From the NCBI GenBank assembly GCA_038199035.1, contig JBBPZM010000019.1, positions 1-40,274 of the forward strand: a stretch of DNA of 40,274 nt, in the 5' to 3' direction. Made by a program: the position numbers and the translations under genes. This document shows positions 15,772 to 23,737 of this stretch, piece after piece. The DNA is from DATAEY01 sp038199035 (lineage in GTDB: Bacteria > Actinomycetota > Thermoleophilia > Solirubrobacterales > Solirubrobacteraceae). The number at the start of each line of letters is the position of its first letter. Position 1 is the first letter of the stretch. A model generated the notes under the pieces. That model worked only from the letters and a program-made list of their open reading frames with translations. It was not told the origin of the DNA and made no database searches.

Positions 15772-16389
15772 TCAGGACGCCGAGACCGGACCGCCGTCGG
15801 CGGCGGAGCGGCTGCGCAGGCGCTCGCGCTCGCGCTCCCACTGCCCCAGGCGCCACAGGTCGCGGCGCACCTGGCGGGGGTCGACCTGGCGGCCCGGCAT
15901 GTGGAGGTTCGACTGGGCCAGCAGCCGCTCCTCATCACCGGTGAGGGCCATCCACTTGGCCAGCACGTCGTCGGACTCGGGCAGCCGGGCGCTGCCGTAG
16001 GGCCGGGTCTCGTCGGGGAACTCGACGCAGTACTCGTTGAGCAGGCGACCGGTCTGGGGCACGTAGGCGACGATCGGCTTGTGGGCGTAGATGAGGTAGG
16101 CGTAGGGAGCGCCGGCGCGGGCGCTTCCGGGGCGCTGCGCGGCCCGTCCCCACACCCGCAGGAAGCCCAGGTCCCGGTACATCGCCCACTCCTCGGCGTT
16201 GACGCAGGAGCGCAGCAGGGCGCGGGCGCGCTGCTCGGCGCGGCGCTCGCGACCGGGGTCGTAGACGGCGAGTCCCACCACCCGCCGGTTGGCCCGCCGG
16301 CACTCGAGCGCCTCCTCGAGGCGCGGGATCGCGATCTCCCACAGCAGCGCCACGATCACGATCACGGTGGCGGTGAGGGCGAGCAGCAC
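15772..16389 (-). CDS. Hypothetical protein with N-terminal membrane anchor
   Basis: 205 residues from GTG 16389. Residues 1-20 (LLALTATVIVIVALLWEIAI) form a single hydrophobic helix. The remainder is soluble, with many Arg and Glu: an acidic/aromatic middle part (AYLIYAHKPIVAYVPQTGRL) and an Arg-rich C-terminus predicted helical. No family is recognised. The start is notable: the same GTGCTGCTCGC context occurs again 49 bases upstream, creating a 15-codon mini-ORF that ends one base before this start. It lies between ilvD and a small hypothetical gene. Confidence 0.65.
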   Translation of the reverse strand: MLLALTATVIVIVALLWEIAIPRLEEALECRRANRRVVGLAVYDPGRERRAEQRARALLRSCVNAEEWAMYRDLGFLRVWGRAAQRPGSARAGAPYAYLIYAHKPIVAYVPQTGRLLNEYCVEFPDETRPYGSARLPESDDVLAKWMALTGDEERLLAQSNLHMPGRQVDPRQVRRDLWRLGQWERERERLRSRSAADGGPVSAS

Positions 16390-16476
16390 GTCAGCGGCCT
16401 CGGGCCATGCGACGAGTGATGGTGGGCGCGAGCAGCACGTCAGCGGCCTCCGGCCGTGCGAGCGGTGACGGCGAGC
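16379..16476 (-). repeat. Imperfect direct repeat spanning a gene start
   Basis: Two copies of about 48 bases (16379-16426 and 16429-16476) share GCGAGCAGCACGTCAGCGGC and then diverge slightly. On the minus strand each copy ends with TGA-C-GTGCTGCTCGC. The first ORF after the upstream gene (ATG 16562, 40 codons) stops at 16440. GTG 16438 then opens a 15-codon ORF that stops at 16391, and GTG 16389 is the start of the anchored protein. The result is a chain of near-abutting ORFs like those at 2162-2309 and 23716-23833. Confidence 0.85.
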
Positions 16477-16562
16477 GCTTCCATCGCCCCAGCGTCTCGT
16501 CCTGCGCCAAGCGCTGCCCGGGCCGCGACCGTCTGGCGAGCGGTGCCCGGGCCGGGGGTCAT

Positions 16563-16811
16563 CTAGCGCCCGCCGGCCGCCCGCGGGAAGAAGATCACGC
16601 GCTCGGCGTCACGCGGGACGTCGGCGAAGGAGCGGGCGATCTCGGCCTCCCGGCGCCCGCTGAGGTCGGTCGTGGGGACGGCCGCCCACATCCCCTGGTC
16701 GAGCTGACGGCGGAACTCCTCGACGAGCTCGCGCTCCTGCGCCGCCACCTCGACGTCACCCTCCGCCAGCAGCACCTCACCGTGACCGGGCTTCATGCGG
16801 AGCAACCTCAT
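16563..16811 (-). CDS. Small hypothetical protein
   Basis: 82 residues from ATG 16811 (MRLLRMKPGHGEVLLAEGDV). The first third looks like two beta strands; the rest is an acidic/basic helix (AAQERELVEEFRRQLDQGMW) followed by an Arg-rich end (VIFFPRAAGGR). There is no membrane segment. Coding bias is good and the composition is balanced, so I take it as real, probably a lineage-specific conserved protein. I do not know its role. The stop TAG is followed directly by an ATG opening the mini-ORF chain that leads to the next gene. Upstream, TTTGTCATAAT (minus strand, near 16830) resembles an extended -10 element, but no matching -35 is seen. Confidence 0.65.
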   Translation of the reverse strand: MRLLRMKPGHGEVLLAEGDVEVAAQERELVEEFRRQLDQGMWAAVPTTDLSGRREAEIARSFADVPRDAERVIFFPRAAGGR

Positions 16812-16905
16812 GAGGCGCGAGATTATGACAAAGGCGTCGCGGGCCGGGTAGCGGTCGGGGGGCCAATCCCACGACGAGCCGCGTAACCGAGCCGGGCGCC
16901 AATCC

Positions 16906-17772
16906 CTACGACCGAGGCCCGCCGGGCCGAGTGGCGGTCCGCGCGACGATCCCGAGGACGTCGACCGGCCCGGCCCCCTCCCCCAGTCCGTGCAGCCCCT
17001 GGCGCACCGCCTCGGCGGCCAGCGCCTTGGCCCGGCGCGCGGCCTCGAGCGGCTCGTAGCCGAGTGCGAGGTGGGCGGCGAGGGCCGAGGAGTGGGTGCA
17101 GCCCGAGCCGTGTGACGCCCCATCGGCGAAGCAGGGACCGGGGATCGCCTCCAGGCGACTACCGTCGTAGAAGACGTCGGTGGCCGCCTCGCGGTGTCCG
17201 CCGGTGACCACCACCGCCGCTGGGCCGAGCCGGTGGACGGCCCGGGCCAGCTCCTCGGCGTCGGCCTCCCCCGCACGGCTCGCGCCGTCCGCCAGTCCGC
17301 CGACGCCACCGGACAGCACCGAGGCCTCGGGGAGGTTCGGCGTGACCACCGTGGCGCGCGGCAGCAGGCGAGCGACCAGCGCGTCCCGCGCCGCCGGCGC
17401 CAGCAGCTGCGCTCCGGACTCGGCGACCATCACCGGATCCAGGACCACCGGCGTCGAGTCCGGCAGGAGCGATAGCGCCTCCTCGACGGCGAGGATCGTG
17501 GCCTCGTCGCCGAGCATCCCGATCTTCACCGCGTCGACCCCGAGGTCGCGGGCGACGGCGGCGACCTGCGCGACGACCATCCCCGGCTCGATCGCGGCCA
17601 CGGCGCTGACCTCGCGGGTGTTCTGGGCCGTGATCGCCGTCACCGCGGTCATCCCGTGAACGCCGCAGCGCGCGAAGGCCTTGAGGTCGGCCTGGATGCC
17701 CGCCCCTCCCCCGGAGTCCGAGCCGGCGATCGCCAGCACGCACGGCGGGGCGGCGGACGGCTTCTCGGGCAT
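16906..17772 (-). CDS. thiD: Hydroxymethylpyrimidine / phosphomethylpyrimidine kinase
   Basis: 288 residues. It phosphorylates HMP and HMP-P in thiamine synthesis. The ribokinase-fold motifs are clear: CVLAIAGSDSGGGAGIQADL at the start, VKIGMLGD, VVLDPVMVAESGAQLL, ATVVTPNLPEA, VVVTGGH, and GSGCTHSSALAAHLA near residue 235, which forms the anion hole and carries the Cys seen in ThiD. The C-terminus is about 20 residues longer than usual. No thi-box (TPP) element is visible upstream; only 27 bases separate it from the dprA stop, so it is likely co-transcribed with comM-dprA. Confidence 0.95.
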   Translation of the reverse strand: MPEKPSAAPPCVLAIAGSDSGGGAGIQADLKAFARCGVHGMTAVTAITAQNTREVSAVAAIEPGMVVAQVAAVARDLGVDAVKIGMLGDEATILAVEEALSLLPDSTPVVLDPVMVAESGAQLLAPAARDALVARLLPRATVVTPNLPEASVLSGGVGGLADGASRAGEADAEELARAVHRLGPAAVVVTGGHREAATDVFYDGSRLEAIPGPCFADGASHGSGCTHSSALAAHLALGYEPLEAARRAKALAAEAVRQGLHGLGEGAGPVDVLGIVARTATRPGGPRS

Positions 17773-17799
17773 GCCCGCGAGGGTACGCGACCGGTCGTC

Positions 17800-18894
17800 T
17801 CATCCCGTCGCCACATAGCGCCCGCCGGGGCCCCGGCGCAGCCGGCCGAGGAGCTCGAGGCGCGACAGCGCGACCATCACCTCCCGCGCCTCGTCCGGCG
17901 ATCGGGCCAGCGCGCTGACCGTGTCGCGGCCGCCCGCGACCTCGTCGAGCACCTCCGCCAGGTCCGGCTCGAGCGCCTTCTTTCGCGCAGCGCTTGCCTC
18001 CGGCGCCCCACCCGCCCCGAACAGCAGGTCGAGGATGTCCTGCGGGCCGCGGACGACGTGAGCGCCGTCGAAAAGGAGATCGTTGGCGCCCCGGGCCCGC
18101 GACGAGGTGATCTGCCCCGGGACCGCGCCGACCTCGCGGCCGAGCTCGCGGGCCAGGCGGGCGGTGATGAGGGCGCCGGAGCGCTCGGCCGCCTCGACCA
18201 CGACGGTCACCGAGGCCAGGGCGGCAATGACCCGGTTGCGAGCCGGGAAGCACCACTTGCGCGGGGCGAACCCGGGCGGGAGCTCGGAGAGCGCGCACCC
18301 CGTGGCCACCAGCCGGCGGTAGAGCGATCGCTTGCTGGCCGGATAGGGGACGTCGGCGCCGCCGGCCAGCACGGCGACCGTCGACCCGCCTGCCTCGAGC
18401 GCGCCCTCGTGGGCGGCGGAGTCCACGCCGAGGGCCATCCCGCTGAGGACGGTGACGCCGGCGGCGGCCAGGCCGCGGCCCAGCATCCGCGCGACCTCGA
18501 GGCCATACGGCGTCGCCCGCCGCGCGCCCACCACGGCGGCCACCGGCTCGGCGAGCAGGGCGCCTGCCCTCTCGGCGCCTCCGGCGACGTGGACCACCGC
18601 CGGAGGATCGGCCATCTCCTTCAGCGTCGACGGGTAGGCGTCGCCGGCGTGGCGGCAGATCGCCTCCAGCCCGGCCGCCTCGATGCGCCGGCGGGCGGGC
18701 ACGGGCTGAAAACGCTCGCGCCGGGCACGCAGCGCGTCGAGGTCGCGCCCGGCGAGGCCGGTCATCAAGGCCTCGTCGTCGAGGGCGAGCAGGCTGTCGA
18801 GCGCCCCGAAGCGCTCGCGCGCCCGGGCGATGTGGTCGGCCAGCCCGCCCACCAGCCACGTGCGGCGCAGGCACTCGTCGCACGTCTCGATCAC
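17800..18894 (-). CDS. dprA: DNA-processing protein DprA/Smf
   Basis: 364 residues from GTG 18894. It has an N-terminal helical region (SAM-like), then the Rossmann-like DprA core from VAAVVGARRATPYGLE, through TVLSGMALGVDSAAHEGALE, WCFPARNRVIAALA and SGALITARLARELGR, to GANDLLFDGAHVV. A short C-terminal winged-helix (LAEVLDEV to LSRLELLGRLRR) ends in GGRYVATG. Family role: it loads RecA onto incoming single-stranded DNA in natural transformation. The GTG overlaps the comM stop (GTGA), so translation is coupled. An upstream open frame to 19368 is antisense-like shadow within comM. With comM beside it, this suggests transformation capacity, though no comEA/EC is present here. Confidence 0.95.
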   Translation of the reverse strand: MIETCDECLRRTWLVGGLADHIARARERFGALDSLLALDDEALMTGLAGRDLDALRARRERFQPVPARRRIEAAGLEAICRHAGDAYPSTLKEMADPPAVVHVAGGAERAGALLAEPVAAVVGARRATPYGLEVARMLGRGLAAAGVTVLSGMALGVDSAAHEGALEAGGSTVAVLAGGADVPYPASKRSLYRRLVATGCALSELPPGFAPRKWCFPARNRVIAALASVTVVVEAAERSGALITARLARELGREVGAVPGQITSSRARGANDLLFDGAHVVRGPQDILDLLFGAGGAPEASAARKKALEPDLAEVLDEVAGGRDTVSALARSPDEAREVMVALSRLELLGRLRRGPGGRYVATG

Positions 18895-20414
18895 GCCGCC
18901 GCCTCGGCTCGGGGATCGAGCTGTCGCATGGCAATCGCCTCCATCACGTGGCCGGGCCCGACCCGCTCGCTGCCCTCCAGGTCGGCGATCGTGCGCGCCA
19001 CTCGCACCACCCGGTCGTGGCCCCGGGTGCTGAGTCTGTGGCTGCGGTAGACGTCGAGCACCGCCCGCTGCCCGTCGGCGGTGAGCCGCGCGTGAGCGCG
19101 CACGAGCCCCGCGTCCATCTGGCCGTTGCAGGTCACCCCGGTCCCGGCCAGCCGCCGGATCTGACGCCCGCGGGCGGCGATGACCCGCTCGCGGACGGCC
19201 CCCGAGCTGGCCATGGGCGTCGCTGCCATCTCGCCCACGGGCACCCGCTCGACGCCGACGAGCATGTCGAGGCGGTCGAGGAGCGGGCCGCTGAGGCGCC
19301 GCCGATGCCGCGAGACCTCGGTCTCGGTGCACGTGCAGCGCGCGTCCCCGTGGAACCCGCACGGACACGGGTTCGTGGCGGCGGCCAGCAGGAACCGGGT
19401 CGGGAACACACAGGCCATCTGGCCGCGCACGATGGCCACCCGCCCGTCCTCCAGTGGCTGACGCAGAGCCTCGAGCGTCGCGCGCGGGTACTCCGAGAGC
19501 TCGTCGAGGAAGAGCACGCCGTGGTGGGCGAGGCTGGCCTCGCCCGGGCGCGGGACCGAGCCGCCTCCGACCAGGCCGGCGGCCGAGACGGTGTGGTGGG
19601 GGGCGCGGAACGGCCGCTGCTCGATGAGCCCGCCGCCGTCGTGCAAGCCGGCGACGCTGTGGATGCGCGTCACCTCGAGCGCCTCGGGGCGGCTGAGCGG
19701 CGGCATGATCGAGCCCAGCCGGCGCGCCAGCATGGTCTTCCCGGTGCCGGGCGGTCCCTCGAACAGGATGTTGTGGCCGCCGGCAGCCGCGATCTCGAGG
19801 GCCCGCAGCGGATGGGAGTGGCCGCGCACGTCGGCGAGGTCGACCCCCTCCGTCGCTTCCGAATCGTCCCGCGGCTCGCCTGCCTGCGGCGCCGGTGGCA
19901 GCTCGCCGTCCCGGAGCATGCGGGCCATCTCGGCCAGCCCGCCAACACCGGCCACGACGATGCCCTCGACCAGCGACGCCTCGTCGGCGCGCTCGGCCGG
20001 AAGGATCAGTCCCTGGAGCGCCGCCCGCCGCGGTCCCTCGGCCACCGCCAGGGTGCCCCGGCAGCCGCGCAGCTCCCCGCTCAACGAGAGCTCTCCGAAG
20101 ACCGCCCAGCGCTCGAGCGCCGCGGCAGGGAGCTGGCCGCTGGCCGCGAGCACCCCGGCGGCCAGGGCGAGGTCGAACCCCGGCCCGGCCTTGCGCAGGT
20201 GGGCGGGCGCGAGATTCGCCGTGATGCGCCGCTGCGGGAACTCGAAGCCCGAGTTCAGGAGGGCCGCGCGCACGCGCTCGCGCGACTCGCGCACGGCCGC
20301 GTCGCCCAGGCCGACGACGGTGAACGCCGGCAGGCCGGGACGTATGTCGACCTCCGCCCAGACCGGACAGGGCTCGATGCCGTCGATGGCAAACGTGGCG
20401 ACCCGGGCGAGCAC
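18891..20414 (-). CDS. comM: ComM/YifB-like Mg-chelatase family AAA+ ATPase
   Basis: 507 residues from the start chosen at GTG 20414 (LARVATFAIDGIEPCPVWAE), which matches the usual N-terminus. ATG codons at 20474 and 20486 would add 20-24 residues without family support. The N-terminal Lon-protease-like domain (about 1-165) is followed by the AAA+ core: Walker A EGPPGTGKTML, the pore/APHHT segment RAPHHTVSAAGLVGGG, Walker B GVLFLDELSEYP, and the sensor region AAATNPCPCGFHGD. A zinc-type CxCxxxxxxxCxC cluster is present. A C-terminal helical domain completes it. Family role: branch-migration helicase during integration of transforming DNA. It is coupled to dprA by GTGA. Confidence 0.94.
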   Translation of the reverse strand: MLARVATFAIDGIEPCPVWAEVDIRPGLPAFTVVGLGDAAVRESRERVRAALLNSGFEFPQRRITANLAPAHLRKAGPGFDLALAAGVLAASGQLPAAALERWAVFGELSLSGELRGCRGTLAVAEGPRRAALQGLILPAERADEASLVEGIVVAGVGGLAEMARMLRDGELPPAPQAGEPRDDSEATEGVDLADVRGHSHPLRALEIAAAGGHNILFEGPPGTGKTMLARRLGSIMPPLSRPEALEVTRIHSVAGLHDGGGLIEQRPFRAPHHTVSAAGLVGGGSVPRPGEASLAHHGVLFLDELSEYPRATLEALRQPLEDGRVAIVRGQMACVFPTRFLLAAATNPCPCGFHGDARCTCTETEVSRHRRRLSGPLLDRLDMLVGVERVPVGEMAATPMASSGAVRERVIAARGRQIRRLAGTGVTCNGQMDAGLVRAHARLTADGQRAVLDVYRSHRLSTRGHDRVVRVARTIADLEGSERVGPGHVMEAIAMRQLDPRAEAAA

Positions 20415-20538
20415 GGCGCCGACGCTAGGGCGGATCGCGTTGCGTGAGGCGGGCGGATCGTCGCGCTTAGCCATCTCCGCGGCCATTCGATGCAGTCGGC
20501 GTCCGTCACGGCACACCTTGCGCCCTACCGTCGCCGAC

Positions 20539-20907
20539 ATGTCCCCGGACCTGCGCGACAGGCTGGGAAGGGCGGGCGAACGCGCCGCCGAGGCGCATCT
20601 GCGTCGTCGCGGCTTCGAGGTGCTCGACCGGAACTACCGCCTGCGCGCCGGCGAGCTCGACCTCATCGCCTTCGACGGAACCACCATCGTCTTCTGCGAG
20701 GTCAAGTCCCGGCGCGCCGGCAGCGGGTCGCCGTGGGACGCGCTTGGCCCGCGCAAGCAGCGCCAGGTGCGCGCCATGGCCGCCGCCTGGCTCTCGCAGC
20801 GAGCCGAGCGACCGACGGCGGCCGAGCTGCGCTTCGACGCGATCGGGGTGGTCTTCGACGCCCACGACCGACTCCTGGCCCTCGACCACCTCGAGGCGGC
20901 GTTTTGA
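20539..20907 (+). CDS. YraN family (UPF0102) endonuclease-like protein
   Basis: 122 residues. The core has the PD-(D/E)xK arrangement: GERAAEAHLRRRGFEVLDRN, AGELDLIAFDG (the Asp), and FCEVKSR with the ExK pair at about 54-56. YraN proteins are predicted nucleases of the Holliday-junction-resolvase fold, and their in vivo role is not settled. The gene is divergent from comM and followed by a GrpB remnant. In many bacteria it sits beside rnhB and dprA, and the same clustering is seen here. ATG 20539 fits the family's N-terminus. Confidence 0.93.
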   Translation: MSPDLRDRLGRAGERAAEAHLRRRGFEVLDRNYRLRAGELDLIAFDGTTIVFCEVKSRRAGSGSPWDALGPRKQRQVRAMAAAWLSQRAERPTAAELRFDAIGVVFDAHDRLLALDHLEAAF

Positions 20908-20927
20908 GCCTGCCCGGACCGAGGGGC

Positions 20928-21074
20928 TCAGCTGCGCGAGGCGGGGCGGCGCTCCAGCACCGAGCGGATGAACCCAGCCTTGGCGTCGGTGTACGCCTGG
21001 CGGTCCTGCCCCAGGGTGGCGGCCAGCCGTCGCTTCAACGCGCCGGTCCGTCGAGCCGTCGGTTGCCCCTGCCC
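20928..21074 (-). pseudogene. C-terminal scrap of a GrpB-family protein
   Basis: A short minus-strand frame reads LKRRLAATLGQDRQAYTDAK then AGFIRSVLERRPASRS and a stop at 20928. This matches the C-terminal helix pair of the GrpB/UPF0157 nucleotidyltransferase-like family (pattern 'LK..LA...DR.AYT.AK..F...VL'). An in-frame TGA lies at about 21075, and no N-terminal part is found upstream, where rnhB ends. It is therefore a truncated remnant of about 35-48 codons. It explains the 186-base gap between yraN and rnhB. Confidence 0.5.
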
Positions 21075-21093
21075 CGGGCGGGGTCACGAGGCG

Positions 21094-21909
21094 CTACGTC
21101 GGCGCACCGACCGCCACCAGTTCGTCGTCGCCGCCGAGCGGAAGCTGCTGGTAGGCGGCCGACTGGAACGACAGGCGGTGCAGCGGCGAGACGCCGCGGC
21201 GGCGGATCGCCGCCCTGTGCTCGGGGGTGGCATACCCCACATGGGTCGCGAACTCCCACCCGGGATGCAGGCTGTCGGCCCGGTGCATGTAGCGATCGCG
21301 GGTGACCTTGGCCACGATCGAGGCGGCGGCGATGGCGGCGCTGCGGGCGTCGCCGTTGACCACCGCTCGCTGCGGATACCCGACCGGGGGCACGGGGAAG
21401 CCGTCGCTGAGGCAGATGCAGCCCGGGCGCGCGACCCGAGCCAGGGCGTCGCGCAGGGCAGCGAGGTTGGTCACGTGCAGGCCCCGGCCGTCGATGCCCC
21501 GCGGGCAGCGCGAGATGACGGCCACGGCCGTCGCGCAGCGCAGGACGCGGGGGTAGAGCTCCTCCCGGCCCTCGGTCGTCTGCTGCTTGGAGTCGTTGAG
21601 CCGGGTGAGGGCTCGAACCTCGCGGACGCACAGCCGTCGATAGTCGAAGAGCACGGCCGCGGCGACGAGCGGGCCGGCCAGGCAGCCGCGACCGGCCTCG
21701 TCGGCTCCGGCGACCAGGGAATGGCCGAGCTCTCGGTCGAAGGCGAAGAGCTTGCGCGCCGTGCCAGCGCCACCCCGCCGGCGCGGGGGCCGCCCTCGAG
21801 GCTCAGAGGAGGCCGATGCGACCGGGCGGCCAGTAGGTGGCGAAGGCGCCGCCGATGATCCAGCGCTTGGGGATCGGTCCCCAGAAGCGGCTGTCGTCGG
21901 AGGAGCCAC
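21094..21909 (-). CDS. rnhB: Ribonuclease HII
   Basis: 271 residues if started at GTG 21909; the conserved part begins at about residue 52 (LFAFDRELG). The catalytic acids are in VAGADEAGRGCLAGPLVAAA (Asp, Glu), DSKQQT, and the later Asp in ASIVAKVTRDRYM. It cuts RNA in RNA-DNA hybrids and removes embedded ribonucleotides. No ATG, GTG or TTG lies in frame between the lepB stop and the conserved region. The only usual start is therefore inside lepB, giving a 107-base overlap and a Pro/Ser/Arg-rich N-terminal tail that may not be translated. The true start may be non-canonical. Confidence 0.93.
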   Translation of the reverse strand: MAPPTTAASGDRSPSAGSSAAPSPPTGRPVASASSEPRGRPPRRRGGAGTARKLFAFDRELGHSLVAGADEAGRGCLAGPLVAAAVLFDYRRLCVREVRALTRLNDSKQQTTEGREELYPRVLRCATAVAVISRCPRGIDGRGLHVTNLAALRDALARVARPGCICLSDGFPVPPVGYPQRAVVNGDARSAAIAAASIVAKVTRDRYMHRADSLHPGWEFATHVGYATPEHRAAIRRRGVSPLHRLSFQSAAYQQLPLGGDDELVAVGAPT

Positions 21910-22426
21910 GGTTGTCGCCCATCATGAAGTAGTGGCCGGGCGGAATGGTGATCTCCTGCGAGAAGGTGCAGTCGGGGTCGCTCCCGCAGGGGCGGATGAA
22001 GGGCTCCCTGGCGAGCTTGCCGTTGCGGATCACGCGGCCGCCCCGGATCAGCAGCCGATCCCCCGGAAGGCCCACCACCCGCTTGATGAAGTTCACGTTG
22101 GAGCGCTGGGGAGTGGCGCGATCGCACGGCGAACCGTGGCCCTGGCCCTGGTTGGGGTCGCCGCACTGCTGCACGCTGTTGTTCGCGCCCGTGGGGGGAT
22201 GGAAGACCATGATCTCCCCGACCTCCGGAGCCGAAAAGCGGTTGCCGATGCGGTTGACCAGGACTCGCTGGCCCACGTCGAGCGTGGGCTCCATCGACTC
22301 ACTGGGGATGCGATAGGGCTTGATGAGGAAGCCCTGGATCCCCAGAGCGAGCGCCAGCGCGGTGACGACGATGAGCGCAAGCTCCACCAGCGAGCCGGAG
22401 CCCGACTTGGCGGTGCTCGAGCTCAC
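21803..22426 (-). CDS. lepB: Signal peptidase I
   Basis: 207 residues. An N-terminal hydrophobic anchor (about 13-35) puts the catalytic domain outside the membrane. The serine is in IPSESMEPTLDVG (Ser44). The lysine general base is in FIKRVVGLPGDRL. The GDNRGSSDDSR box and a closing WPPGRIG segment are present. It cleaves signal peptides of Sec/Tat-exported proteins. An internal loop (about 80-110) carries CGDPNQGQGHGSPCD and a later PCGSDPDC pair, suggesting disulfides in the periplasm-like space. The GTG start overlaps the rplS stop (GTGA). SD-independent coupling is likely. Confidence 0.96.
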   Translation of the reverse strand: MSSSTAKSGSGSLVELALIVVTALALALGIQGFLIKPYRIPSESMEPTLDVGQRVLVNRIGNRFSAPEVGEIMVFHPPTGANNSVQQCGDPNQGQGHGSPCDRATPQRSNVNFIKRVVGLPGDRLLIRGGRVIRNGKLAREPFIRPCGSDPDCTFSQEITIPPGHYFMMGDNRGSSDDSRFWGPIPKRWIIGGAFATYWPPGRIGLL

Positions 22427-22980
22427 TCGCCTGCGGGCTGGGCGGCGTCGGCGCCCGGCGCGGCCTCGGCGGGCTCGCCGGCCGGACCGTCGCCGTCGGC
22501 GACCTGGCCGGCGCCTTCACCGTCGCCCGCCTCGTCCACCGTGTCGGCGGCCCCGTCGGGCACGGCCTCGGCCTGGGTGCCCTCCGTGTCGGCCGGCTCG
22601 ACCAGCAGCCCGGGCTCGACGGTCTCGGCCGGCCCCGTGCCCCGGCGCTCGCGCACCCGGGCGCGCTTGCCCACCCGGCCGCGGAGGTAGTAGAGCTTGG
22701 CCCGGCGCACGTCACCGCGGGCGGCGACCTCGATGCGCTCGATCTTCGGGGTATGCACGGGAAACGTGCGCTCGACGCCGACGCCGAAGGAGTGCTTGCG
22801 CACTGTGAACGTCTCGCGGGCGCCGTGGCCCTGGCGCTTGATGACCACTCCCTCGAAGACCTGGGTGCGGCGGCGCGTGCCCTCCACCACCTGGAAGTGG
22901 ACGCGTACGCGATCGCCAGCGGAGAAGGTGGGAACCCGCCGAAGCTGCGCGCGCTCGAGGGTTTCGATGACGCTGCTCAT
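22423..22980 (-). CDS. rplS: 50S ribosomal protein L19 with long acidic C-terminal tail
   Basis: 185 residues. Residues 1-112 are a complete L19 (SAGDRVRVHFQVVEG, VFEGVVIKRQGHGARETFTV, FPVHTPKIERIEV, AKLYYLRGRVGKRARVRE). L19 bridges the 50S and 30S subunits. From about residue 113 to 185 there is an extra low-complexity tail rich in Ala, Glu, Asp, Gly and Pro, roughly 70 residues beyond the usual 115-120. The same frame continues with normal coding bias into the lepB overlap, so this is not a missed stop. The start is ATG 22980. It is followed by lepB through GTGA and preceded by trmD with a 52-base gap. Confidence 0.96.
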   Translation of the reverse strand: MSSVIETLERAQLRRVPTFSAGDRVRVHFQVVEGTRRRTQVFEGVVIKRQGHGARETFTVRKHSFGVGVERTFPVHTPKIERIEVAARGDVRRAKLYYLRGRVGKRARVRERRGTGPAETVEPGLLVEPADTEGTQAEAVPDGAADTVDEAGDGEGAGQVADGDGPAGEPAEAAPGADAAQPAGE

Positions 22981-23032
22981 ACCAGGAGAAGCGCCGGCGG
23001 GGTGCCGGCGCGGGCGCGTATGGTAGCGGACG

Positions 23033-23737
23033 TCACTCGCCGCTCGGCGGCGGGCCGGCCGCCCCCGCGCGCCCCCGAAGCCGGCTCTGCTCGCGGCGCC
23101 AGGCGCGGATGCGCTCGTGGTGACCGGAGAGCAGGACGTCGGGCACCGGCCACCCGCGGTACTCGGCCGGCCGGGTGTAGTGCGGGTATTCGGGCGCGCC
23201 GCCCAGCGCCGCGCTGAACGACTCCTCGAGCGCCGAGTCGGCGTGGCCGAGGCTTCCGGGCAGCTTGCGCAGGACGGCGTCGCACACGACCATCGCGGCA
23301 AGCTCGCCCCCGGCCAGGACGTAGCGCCCGATCGACACCGCTTCGGTTGCGAGGTGGTCGACGATGCGCTCGTCGAAGCCTTCGTAGCGACCGCACAGGA
23401 GGGTCAGCGCCGGCTCGCGAGCGAGCTCGGTGACCAGGGCGTCGTCGAGCAGGCGCCCGCCCGCGGTGAGGGCGACGACCCGGCGCTGCGAGCGCACCGC
23501 CGCGCCGTCGCCGCCGTAGCGGGCCGACAGCGCCGCGTCGACGACATCGACGCGAAGCACCATGCCGGCGCCTCCTCCGAACGGGGTGTCGTCGACCTGG
23601 CCGGCGCTGAGCGGGGTGTGGTCACGGTAGGAGGCATAGCCCAGCCGGTGGCCGCTGGCCAGAGCGTTGCGCACGTGGCGCTGGCCCTCGAACCAGGAGA
23701 ACCACTCCGGGAAGAGCGTGAAGACGTCGATCTCCAT
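23033..23737 (-). CDS. trmD: tRNA (guanine37-N1)-methyltransferase
   Basis: 234 residues from ATG 23737 (MEIDVFTLFPEWF). The trefoil-knot SAM site is clear: VDDTPFGGGAGMVLRVD, LLCGRYEGFDERI, and SIGRYVLAGGELA. The C-terminal domain has GWPVPDVLLSGHHERI and the Arg-rich end. It makes m1G37 next to the anticodon, preventing frameshifting. A GTG directly before the ATG could also serve as start. The 35 bases covering this start are repeated just upstream, producing an 11-codon decoy reading frame (MEIDVFTPEAS) that overlaps the ATG by one base (TGATG). It sits in the usual rimM-trmD-rplS order. Confidence 0.96.
   Translation of the reverse strand: MEIDVFTLFPEWFSWFEGQRHVRNALASGHRLGYASYRDHTPLSAGQVDDTPFGGGAGMVLRVDVVDAALSARYGGDGAAVRSQRRVVALTAGGRLLDDALVTELAREPALTLLCGRYEGFDERIVDHLATEAVSIGRYVLAGGELAAMVVCDAVLRKLPGSLGHADSALEESFSAALGGAPEYPHYTRPAEYRGWPVPDVLLSGHHERIRAWRREQSRLRGRAGAAGPPPSGE

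Noticed and set aside
16862..16916. Short imperfect repeat near the thiD stop (GCCAATCCC-ACGAC-GAG)
   Set aside because: Two copies of about 17-19 bases with indels, which do not form a coupled ORF chain; it could be chance in low-complexity DNA.
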